In this document: positions 46,596 through 53,448 of the stretch, in pieces
Layout: every line of letters begins with the position of its first letter
Numbering within the stretch: position 1 is the stretch's first letter
Origin: DASWTL01 sp035575925
GTDB taxonomy: Bacteria > Bacteroidota > Bacteroidia > Sphingobacteriales > Sphingobacteriaceae
Reading direction: 5' to 3'
NCBI GenBank assembly: GCA_035575925.1
Contig: DATLXK010000027.1
Location: forward strand, 1 to 64,000
DNA length: 64,000 nucleotides
Program-made: the position numbers and the translations under genes
The notes under the pieces: generated by a model
Databases searched by the model: none
Told to the model about the DNA's origin: nothing
The model's input: the letters and a program-made list of their open reading frames with translations, nothing else

Positions 46596-47024
46596 TTAAA
46601 GCTTAAACGCTTGTCTTGCAAGCAGCTTCCACTGTCCGTGTTCTTTTTTCCAGACTAATAAATTACCTATACGTAAATCGACAGGTGTGCCTGCATTAGT
46701 AGCTTTAGCTATAAAAACATGCCTGACAATGGCATTTTTTCCGGAAATTGTAATTTTCTGATCGGACGTATTCACTGTTTGAAACCTAAATGTGCCATTG
46801 ACAAGGTCTTCAACAAATTCCGCTTTAGTTTGAACTTTCCCACCTGAGTGCCCGTAAGACAATCCATCAGATGCAATATTTTCAAGCAGGTTTTTTTCAG
46901 GAGAAAGGATGCCTTTATTTAACATTTCAACAGCAGCCGCTACTGCTTTTTCATCTTTAGATTGGGCGTTTACCGCAGTAACACTTAGTGTGAATAATAT
47001 AAATAAACTCAGAATTTTTTTCAT
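46596..47024 (-). CDS. exported NTF2-like (DUF4440/SnoaL-type) small protein
   Basis: The 142 residues have a signal peptide (about 1-20) and an NTF2-like cone fold: an N-terminal helix (KDEKAVAAAVEMLNKGILSPEKNLLENI), a SYGHSGGKVQTKAEFVEDL segment and a C-terminal strand run LLVWKKEHGQWKLLARQAFKL. Members of this superfamily bind small molecules or act as isomerases/dehydratases, but no catalytic residues can be named here. It sits between the BASS symporter and PLP enzyme 3 (gaps of 42 and 33 bases). It could bind or process an intermediate of the pathway; this is inference from position. Confidence 0.8.
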   Translation of the reverse strand: MKKILSLFILFTLSVTAVNAQSKDEKAVAAAVEMLNKGILSPEKNLLENIASDGLSYGHSGGKVQTKAEFVEDLVNGTFRFQTVNTSDQKITISGKNAIVRHVFIAKATNAGTPVDLRIGNLLVWKKEHGQWKLLARQAFKL

Positions 47025-47066
47025 GATATTTAATTGAAATTATACTTATTTAATACTTCAGCTATC

Positions 47067-48188
47067 TTAATGAGATCGCACAGCTTCTTCGGTAACTGGC
47101 TCTTCATACCCTACTGGTGGTCTTTTATGCCAGTAGGATGCAAGCATGGATCCGGTAATATTCATCAGCGGCCCAAATACGGCCGGAGCTAAGCCCATCG
47201 TGGCTATCTTACCCAGGGTATTAGCAATTCCCGAGGCGAGACCGCCATTCTGCATACCTACCTCAATTGCAACAGTACGTGCATCACGTTCAGGCATTCT
47301 GAATAAACGTGCAAACCAATAACCCAGTGTATAACCAAATACATTGTGGATCAGCACTACCAATATTAAAAGACCGCCAATTTTTAAAAGACTGTCTCTT
47401 CCTGCCGCAGTAATTACAACAATTATTAATGCTATACCGAGCATAGAAACAAAGGGCATCGCATTATCCAGCCATTTCGCTTTTCCGCTCAATAATTTGT
47501 TAAATATTAATCCGGCGCCAATCGGAAGAATAATCATCTTTGAAATATCCCACATCATAGTCAGCATGTTTATTTCAATAAACTCACCGGCCAGCAGCTT
47601 CATTAATAAGGGAGTTAGAACCGGCGCCAGAAGTGTTGCTATTGATGTAATAGTTAAAGAAAGCGCCAGATTTGCTTTCGCTAGATATGACATAACATTT
47701 GATGCCAATCCGCTTGGAGAACAACCTATAAGCACAATGCCTGCTGCAACTTCAGGCGGAAAATTGGTGACTGAAGCCAGAAGATAGCCCATACTTGGCA
47801 TAATCATGAACTGAGCCATAATACCTATTAAGACCCCCTTAGGTGTTTTAATAACCGCCACAAAATCCTTTCCACTCATAGACGTACCCATGCCAAACAT
47901 TATAATTTGAATCAGAGGGGTAATCAGACCTGTTAATTTGAAATCGCCAATAGAAACAAAATACTGTGGATAATACAGGGCGGTAGTTACAGCGGCAAAT
48001 ATCATCACGGTGTAGGCAAAGCCTTTCAGGCTTTCATAACCCCTGAAGCCTAAGGCTAAAGCTGCGAAAAAAGCAATAATTACCGGACCTGCGTTTACCA
48101 GGTTGCCACTCACTGCCATGACAAGCGCAGCGATAAGACATAACGCAGCTATTCCTAAGGCTGCAGAGTGAATGTTTAATTGTTTCAA
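47067..48188 (-). CDS. bile acid:sodium symporter (BASS) family transporter
   Basis: The 373 residues have nine or ten membrane segments. The BASS core motifs are visible: GMGTSMSGKDF (about 97-107), a PKGVLIGIMAQFMIMPSMGYLLA stretch, GCSPSGLASNVMSYLAKANLALSL in the crossover helices (about 155-180), and EVGMQNGGLASGIA in the second half. Family members move organic anions with sodium: bile acids, pantoate and, in the plant BASS2 branch, pyruvate. Its position after the RraA-type aldolase gene suggests a small 2-oxo acid as cargo. That suggestion is inference. Confidence 0.9.
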   Translation of the reverse strand: MKQLNIHSAALGIAALCLIAALVMAVSGNLVNAGPVIIAFFAALALGFRGYESLKGFAYTVMIFAAVTTALYYPQYFVSIGDFKLTGLITPLIQIIMFGMGTSMSGKDFVAVIKTPKGVLIGIMAQFMIMPSMGYLLASVTNFPPEVAAGIVLIGCSPSGLASNVMSYLAKANLALSLTITSIATLLAPVLTPLLMKLLAGEFIEINMLTMMWDISKMIILPIGAGLIFNKLLSGKAKWLDNAMPFVSMLGIALIIVVITAAGRDSLLKIGGLLILVVLIHNVFGYTLGYWFARLFRMPERDARTVAIEVGMQNGGLASGIANTLGKIATMGLAPAVFGPLMNITGSMLASYWHKRPPVGYEEPVTEEAVRSH

Positions 48189-48227
48189 AGTTTAAAAATT
48201 ATGTGGTTTAGTTAGGGTTTTACAAAG

Positions 48228-49157
48228 TTACCAGGTTCTCTTGCTCATCAATACATCAAGTTCTGCACGTGTAATTCTTGGCTCATTGGGATGCTGATCC
48301 AGCCATTTCAGGAAGTCCTGTTTAATCGTATCAGGCCACTGGCTATCAATCTGACCTGTTGTATATCGTCCCGATTTTACCATCTCAAAGCCAAATTTAT
48401 CTTTTACAGAAACAAATTCTGCCGTAGCAACAACCTGCTCGGCCAAATGCGAGGGCACAAACAACACCCCTATTCTTCCGCCTATTACTAAATCTCCGGG
48501 CAACACCATCACCTTCCCGATACGCACCGGCGTATTAAGGCCCATCAATAACATATCTTCCAGAAAAGAAGGATGAAAATCACGTACAAAAGCATTAAAA
48601 CCATTTATCTCAGCTAATCCCTGCACGTCCCGCGCGGCACCATCAAATATTACCCCAGTACCCGTTTTACTAAAAATCGAATTACCTAATGTACTGCCCA
48701 TCAATGTGCCACCGGCAATTTTACCAAAACCATCTGCTACATAAACATCGCCTTTAGTAAGAACATCAATAGGCCAGGCATTGGTATTACCTATTCTGCC
48801 GGCCTTTGTACCACGTTCTTTAATATTCTTCTCAATATCCGGGCGTGTGGGCATAAACATAGCTGTTACAGCCCGCCCCGTAACCGGAAGGTCATTTACT
48901 GTTTTCCAGCCCAGTTCAAACTGGCTGGTATAACCTAAATTTTTTAAGACTGTCCATGCGTCATCTATTCCGATAGCTCTGGCTCTTACTAATAAATTAT
49001 CGGCAATTTTGGGCCGGCCATCGTTAAAACGCTCACCTTTCCATTCTGATGTTAGAAACATCAATTCTTCTTTAGAAATAGTTTGTGCCAGCAATGAATT
49101 AGAAAGGCTAATGCAGAATATGCCTAACAATAATGGGATAAATTTGAATTTCATCAT
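48228..49157 (-). CDS. exported RraA/HMG-aldolase-family protein
   Basis: The 309 residues have a Sec signal peptide (about 1-25) and an RraA-like domain. The signature G-x-x-x-D-G-A-x-R-D (TGVIFDGAARDVQGL, about 167-181) is the metal-binding segment of 4-hydroxy-4-methyl-2-oxoglutarate/oxaloacetate aldolases. The nearby V-A-D-G-F-G-K/ GGTLMGSTLGN region supplies the glycine-rich loop. Active members cleave 4-hydroxy-2-oxo acids to pyruvate and an aldehyde; other members regulate RNase E. A secreted RraA is unusual and fits an enzyme rather than an RNase regulator. It stands between amidohydrolase 4 and the BASS symporter in the same transcript. Confidence 0.85.
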   Translation of the reverse strand: MMKFKFIPLLLGIFCISLSNSLLAQTISKEELMFLTSEWKGERFNDGRPKIADNLLVRARAIGIDDAWTVLKNLGYTSQFELGWKTVNDLPVTGRAVTAMFMPTRPDIEKNIKERGTKAGRIGNTNAWPIDVLTKGDVYVADGFGKIAGGTLMGSTLGNSIFSKTGTGVIFDGAARDVQGLAEINGFNAFVRDFHPSFLEDMLLMGLNTPVRIGKVMVLPGDLVIGGRIGVLFVPSHLAEQVVATAEFVSVKDKFGFEMVKSGRYTTGQIDSQWPDTIKQDFLKWLDQHPNEPRITRAELDVLMSKRTW

Positions 49158-49204
49158 GTAAATATTACTAAAAAGATCGCTTGTATAAACTCTTGATGTT
49201 ATTG

Positions 49205-50482
49205 CTAATTAGGAGTAGCAGCTGGTGTTGGAGCAGATCTTCTCTGAACTACAACTGGTTTAGCTATACCATTAAGATCATATACTATATTTCCGCTCCT
49301 TATGGTCATTTCACACTCCAGTTTTTTACTGGTTTCCAGCTTGCGTCCTGTATAATCAAATAATCCAAATTTACCCTGCCTGATATTAAGTATGGCTACA
49401 TCCGCATCAGATCCCACAGAAAGGCTTCCTAATTCTTCTCTTTTAATAACCTGCGCAGGTGCCCAGCTACTGGCTTTTATAACACTTTGCAGATCCATTC
49501 CCATAGCCATGAATTTTGACATAGTGGTAAGCATATCTTTCATCGCCGCATTATAACTGCCCGTATGGATATCTGTACTGATTGTATTTGGATAAAACCC
49601 ACTCTTAATAGCCGGAATAGCCTGCGAATAGGCAAAGCTTATTCCTCCATAGCCCACATCGAAAACAATTCCCCTCTTTTGTGCTGCCCAAACAAATGGC
49701 TTAGGTTTTTTAGTTAATGTATCAATTATAAATTCACGCCCGTTCAGCTGTCCAAAGCAATGTGTAAAAATATCGCCCGGACGGAGATGCTTCATAAACA
49801 GCTCTTCAATAGAAAGCGTTGGGGTAGCACTGCCAAAATCGATCATTACAGGGAGTGCTCCGGCTTGGTTTCCAGCCTCCACTGCGCGGTCAACGGGTAT
49901 CCAGTCACGGCGGTTATAATGTGCCACTTTAAATCCAATAATATGGTCTTTATTAGCTAATGCTACCTCAGCCGATAACTTAGAACTCATATCAGAAGTA
50001 TCCTGTTCAGCTTTTCCAGCCATGCCTTCCCCCACGATGTTCAAAAACACCAGTACCCGGGTTTTGGATATATCAATAGTTTGCTTTTTATAATCCGGAA
50101 AAGTTCTCCAACCAGGGCTTCCGGCATCTACAACCGTTGTAACTCCATTACGAAAAGTAAACCCATCCGGAGGAAGTGCATTGGGTCCGTTCATATATCC
50201 CTGTTTTGCAGTTCCCCAGTAATTGTGAGAGTGCATATCTATAAGGCCGGGAGTAACATATAGACCTTTTGCGTCAACAACCTGGATAGCGTTTTTAGTG
50301 TCAATGTTTTTTGAAACCTGCACAATTTTACCGTTGCTGATCGCAATATCCATAACACTGTTAATCCTATTTTTAGGGTCAATAACGTGTCCGCCTTTTA
50401 TAACGATAGAGAAAGACTGACACCAGGCGAAATGGGTGGCAAACACCACGGCAAAAAGAAAAAGAAATGATTTTTTATTCAT
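49205..50482 (-). CDS. exported amidohydrolase/deacetylase-family metallohydrolase, paralogue 4
   Basis: The 425 residues have a signal peptide (MNKKSFLFLFAVVFATHFAW) and the intact metal set: HSH in GLIDMHSHNYWG, Lys in GFKVAHYNRRDW, His in IFTHCFGQ, and Asp/His in TDIHTGSYN. It most resembles paralogue 3 in the DMHxHN and GFKVAHYN segments. It lies in the eight-gene operon between the cytochrome c and RraA genes, gaps of 36 and 47 bases. A short Pro/Ala-rich tail follows the barrel. It would release the free amino or hydroxy acid for the downstream PLP enzyme; the order is inferred. Confidence 0.85.
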   Translation of the reverse strand: MNKKSFLFLFAVVFATHFAWCQSFSIVIKGGHVIDPKNRINSVMDIAISNGKIVQVSKNIDTKNAIQVVDAKGLYVTPGLIDMHSHNYWGTAKQGYMNGPNALPPDGFTFRNGVTTVVDAGSPGWRTFPDYKKQTIDISKTRVLVFLNIVGEGMAGKAEQDTSDMSSKLSAEVALANKDHIIGFKVAHYNRRDWIPVDRAVEAGNQAGALPVMIDFGSATPTLSIEELFMKHLRPGDIFTHCFGQLNGREFIIDTLTKKPKPFVWAAQKRGIVFDVGYGGISFAYSQAIPAIKSGFYPNTISTDIHTGSYNAAMKDMLTTMSKFMAMGMDLQSVIKASSWAPAQVIKREELGSLSVGSDADVAILNIRQGKFGLFDYTGRKLETSKKLECEMTIRSGNIVYDLNGIAKPVVVQRRSAPTPAATPN

Positions 50483-50518
50483 TGGTAAAATCGGGTTTCA
50501 GATATTCCAGTATACTGA

Positions 50519-50950
50519 CTATGGGTTACTCTTTCCTAATTTTCTAAGGTAGGATAATAATTGCCATCTCTTTTCAGCTGATAGTGCTTCTTTAAATGGG
50601 GGCATATTTCCTCTTCCTTCAGACATTTTCCAGTAGATGGCTCCATCAGTCTGCTTTTGAACACGCTCCTCGTGAAAATTTGCCGGTTTTACTCCAAGTG
50701 CGCCTGCTGCGGGGCCATCACCATAACCGGTTTCCCCATGACAAGACCAGCAATAAATATTATAGAGTTCTTCACCCTGCGTTTCAGCAACTGGCGTTAC
50801 AGGATAAGGATTTTTAATTGAATCGGCTACAGCCGGAGCTTTCCATGGCTCTTGTTTAATATTTATAGAATTAAATTTCATAGATGCCGACAGCATTAAA
50901 ACACATAAACTGCATCCACCAATTACCGAATAAAATCTTGCTCTTCTCAT
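50519..50950 (-). CDS. exported c-type cytochrome
   Basis: The 143 residues have an N-terminal hydrophobic segment (about 8-24) that may be a signal or an anchor. The single haem domain has CWSCHGETGYGDGPAAGALGVKPANF (about 66-91) and a distal Met in GNMPPFKEAL (about 116). It resembles the small cytochromes that accept electrons from periplasmic alcohol/sugar dehydrogenases. Its place in the operon between the exported RidA and amidohydrolase 4 implies an oxidation step in the pathway. The partner could be one of the propeller dehydrogenases at 40-43 kb. Confidence 0.9.
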   Translation of the reverse strand: MRRARFYSVIGGCSLCVLMLSASMKFNSINIKQEPWKAPAVADSIKNPYPVTPVAETQGEELYNIYCWSCHGETGYGDGPAAGALGVKPANFHEERVQKQTDGAIYWKMSEGRGNMPPFKEALSAEKRWQLLSYLRKLGKSNP

Positions 50951-50963
50951 CAGTTTAATATGC

Positions 50964-51431
50964 TTATATATATGCTACAGCATCCATCTCAACCAGTGAA
51001 TCTCCCGGCACTCCGCCCTTTGCTACAGCAACGGTTGTACGAACCGGGGGTTTGCTGCCAAAACGCCCTTTATAAACTTCATTCATACCTTTATAATCTG
51101 CAATATCATTCAGATAAACGTTAACTTTTAAAACTTTTTCCATAGACGAACCGGCTTTTATCAGTTCTTTTTCAAGCTCTTTAAGTACAATTTCGGTATG
51201 GGCCTTTATAGTAAATGGCTCGGTATGGGCGCCCTTACCGGCAACAAATACCATATTTCCGTATCTTGTATTTCCGGAAAACAATGGCACATTTTGAAAA
51301 TTAGTTATATTGGATGCTATTTTTTCCGGTGCAGCTTCTTCAGTTTTAGCATTCGCAACTAATCCAAACCCCGTAACTCCAACAACAGATGCAAATAGTC
51401 TTTTTAATACGGATCTTCTTTCTGTTTTCAT
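50964..51431 (-). CDS. RidA-family enamine/imine deaminase with a Tat leader
   Basis: The 155 residues begin MKTERRSVLKRLFASVVGVTG, a twin-arginine leader (ERRSVLK), followed by an ordinary RidA domain. The strand region is NMVFVAGKGAHTE, the long helix region is HTEIVLKELEKELIKAGSS, and the active-site stretch PPVRTTVAVAKGGVPGDSLVEMDAVA keeps the substrate-binding Arg. Canonical RidA is cytosolic and protects against 2-aminoacrylate from PLP enzymes. A Tat-exported copy makes sense only if the enamine or imine arises outside the cytoplasm. Three Tat-exported PLP enzymes in the same island, one in the same operon, would provide it. Confidence 0.88.
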   Translation of the reverse strand: MKTERRSVLKRLFASVVGVTGFGLVANAKTEEAAPEKIASNITNFQNVPLFSGNTRYGNMVFVAGKGAHTEPFTIKAHTEIVLKELEKELIKAGSSMEKVLKVNVYLNDIADYKGMNEVYKGRFGSKPPVRTTVAVAKGGVPGDSLVEMDAVAYI

Positions 51432-51454
51432 ATTAGTTTAATATTTAGGTGTAT

Positions 51455-52390
51455 TTATTTTTTTCTCATTTTCCATTCACGTCCGGGAACATCAACAAGA
51501 AAACTTTCCATGTTGCCCTGATCTTGCAAGGTTACATACATCGTTCGTCCATCTTTTCCGCCAAAAGCCACATTACTGGGTTTTTTTCCTGTTAAAATTA
51601 TTTCTTTTAATACTTTTCCGGCGGGTGAAAGTTTAACGATCGTACCCTTACCGTGTCTGGTGATATAAAGGTTTCCGTCAACATCACATCTCATGCCATC
51701 CATACCAAAATCCGGAAATTCATGGAACAACCGTTTATTACTAACTTCTCCTTTTGAAGATAGATTATAAACCCAAACTTTACGTTGTACGGATTCATTA
51801 ACATACAATAATTTATTGTCGGGACTAACTTCTATACCGTTAGCCGTACCCATACTATCCAGTAAAGTAGTTTTACCATTTGTATCTATTCTCCATATCC
51901 GGCCCGTACCTGCTTTCCAGTTTGGGTCACTGGCATACAAACGGCCTTTTTTGTCTATGGCAATATCATTGGGCTGAGTCATTCTGGGCTCATTTGAAAA
52001 TACACTTAGCTTCCGGGTAGCCATATCTACCTTCAGAATATTATGATTTATATAATCGGCTATCAGCATGTCTCCGTGCTTGTTAAACCGGATCCCGTTA
52101 CCTATACTGCCATTTGGTAATTCTATAAATAAACTGGCTTTACCTTCAGGAGTGATGATACCAATAGTACCCTGACGGGAAAAATTTACTGCGTAAATAT
52201 TTCCATTTCCATCTGTTGCAGGGCCCTCGACGCCGCCCGTAAAACTATTAACGGGCGTTAAAACTGATGATTTATAAAGTTTGGATGATGGATCCTGTGC
52301 ATTTGAAGCTAGTGAAAAACTAAGAAAAAGAATAAAAAATGATATCTTCTGAGAAGTTCTGTACTGAAAAAAATATTTACGCATATTCAT
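51455..52390 (-). CDS. exported SMP-30/gluconolactonase-family protein
   Basis: The 311 residues have a leader (hydrophobic about 13-30) and a six-blade SMP-30/LRE propeller. GVEGPATDGNGNIYAVNF gives the first metal-ligand Glu, PNDIAIDKKGRLYASDPNWKAG the Asn/Asp ligands, and GMRCDVDGNLYITRHGKGTI and NVAFGGKDGRTMYVTLQDQ the last blades. Members hydrolyse sugar-acid lactones with one divalent metal. It is the first gene of the eight-gene operon. A lactone would be the product of an aldose or propeller-type dehydrogenase, linking it to the dehydrogenases at 40-43 kb. Confidence 0.88.
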   Translation of the reverse strand: MNMRKYFFQYRTSQKISFFILFLSFSLASNAQDPSSKLYKSSVLTPVNSFTGGVEGPATDGNGNIYAVNFSRQGTIGIITPEGKASLFIELPNGSIGNGIRFNKHGDMLIADYINHNILKVDMATRKLSVFSNEPRMTQPNDIAIDKKGRLYASDPNWKAGTGRIWRIDTNGKTTLLDSMGTANGIEVSPDNKLLYVNESVQRKVWVYNLSSKGEVSNKRLFHEFPDFGMDGMRCDVDGNLYITRHGKGTIVKLSPAGKVLKEIILTGKKPSNVAFGGKDGRTMYVTLQDQGNMESFLVDVPGREWKMRKK

Positions 52391-52715
52391 ATATTTACAT
52401 GAGAGTATAAAACAAAAACTATTCCTATTTAATCAGAGAAAAATATATACTCTTCAATATGGCTTACCGGTTACCACACTGATAACAGGTTACATCCTTG
52501 TTTATAATTACAGAACTAATAACCACTTTTAAATTTAAAAATGGTGTTTTAATTTATAATATCGTCTAAACGCACTAAATTATAATTTTATTTCTTAATC
52601 GATGTATATTTTAAACCCCATATCAGAGGGAGTGATTATTGCAAGATTTGCCGGAGATGTGAAAAATGCCCAGGCTTTTTCTAATGAAACTTTCAGCAGC
52701 TGAGTGGTATGGAAA
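52391..52715. promoter_or_regulatory. upstream region of the SMP-30/RidA operon
   Basis: No supported gene. The SMP-30 promoter must lie here. TAACAGGTTACAT at 52484-52496 differs at one of 13 bases from a segment upstream of PLP enzyme 1. TTACCGGTTACC (52465-52476) contains a short ACCGGT palindrome of the kind LacI-type proteins bind. A 33-codon frame at 52602-52703 is discussed among the rejected items. Confidence 0.35.
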
Positions 52716-53255
52716 TTAGTGCTTTCCATCTCTTTTAAACTTGTTCACTTTTTCAAAAATAATTTTCAACCATTCAGAATAATTTCCCAGATTATCCCGG
52801 ATATCATTTCTGAGGGATTCCATACTTACAAATCTCCAATCCTGAACTTCATTTGGGTTAATAACGGGAAGTCTATCTGTAATACCAAAGAAAACATGAT
52901 CATACTCATGCTCAATTAAATTATTATCTACCTCGGCTCGGTAAATGAAGTGGAAAGCTTTTTGAATAACGCAATCCATGCCCATCTCTTCTTTTAACCT
53001 TCTTACCGCGGCCACTGCTACGTCTTCTGCAGGATGGGGATGGCTGCAACAAGTATTAGACCAAAGTCCGGGTGAGTGATACTTGGACAAAGCCCTTTGC
53101 TGCAATAACAGATCGCCGTTTGTATTAAAAACGAATACAGAAAATGCACGATGGAGCAATCCTTTTTCATGTGCCTCCATTTTTAGCATTAAACCTGTTT
53201 CAACATCTTCTTCGTTTACTAAAACAACTTGCTCACTCGAAAGTGGATCTTTCAT
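52716..53255 (-). CDS. idi: isopentenyl-diphosphate delta-isomerase, type 1
   Basis: The 179-residue Nudix-fold enzyme interconverts isopentenyl and dimethylallyl diphosphate for isoprenoid synthesis. The catalytic Cys is visible in SNTCCSHPHP (about 68-76), and the metal/catalytic Glu residues in RRLKEEMGMD and EHEYDHVFFG. QQRALSKYHSPGLWSN is the conserved substrate loop. Type 1 is monomeric, cytosolic and Mg/Zn-dependent. It is a housekeeping gene that ends the minus-strand island and is divergent from the S9 peptidase gene, with 193 bases between them. Confidence 0.94.
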   Translation of the reverse strand: MKDPLSSEQVVLVNEEDVETGLMLKMEAHEKGLLHRAFSVFVFNTNGDLLLQQRALSKYHSPGLWSNTCCSHPHPAEDVAVAAVRRLKEEMGMDCVIQKAFHFIYRAEVDNNLIEHEYDHVFFGITDRLPVINPNEVQDWRFVSMESLRNDIRDNLGNYSEWLKIIFEKVNKFKRDGKH

Positions 53256-53417
53256 GTTTTAATAAGTTGATTTAACCATGTAACCTTTTATACCTTGCTT
53301 TCAGCCCCGTCGGACTTAGAGTGAGATTGTCTGCTTAAGTAATCAAACGATTAAAGATCCTATAAAAATACCTATTACGATTAAGTAAATCACACACTTA
53401 AGACGAATATTTTTATA

Positions 53418-53425
53418 TATTTTTG
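53418..53425 (+). promoter_or_regulatory. candidate Bacteroidota -7 element upstream of the S9 peptidase operon
   Basis: TATTTTTG fits the TAnnTTTG -7 consensus of the Bacteroidota housekeeping sigma factor. It lies 23 bases before the ATG, so transcription would begin about 15 bases upstream of the coding region. No TTTG -33 element is evident at the right distance, so confidence is modest. Confidence 0.35.
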
Positions 53426-53448
53426 TAATAAAATCCGCACACCTTGAT

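Noticed and set aside
52602..52703. A 33-codon ATG frame (MYILNPISEGVIIARF start) in the spacer between SMP-30 and idi
   Set aside because: It has plausible codon use, but it is very short, has no recognisable domain and no clear ribosome site; it might be a decayed fragment. A conservation search would decide.
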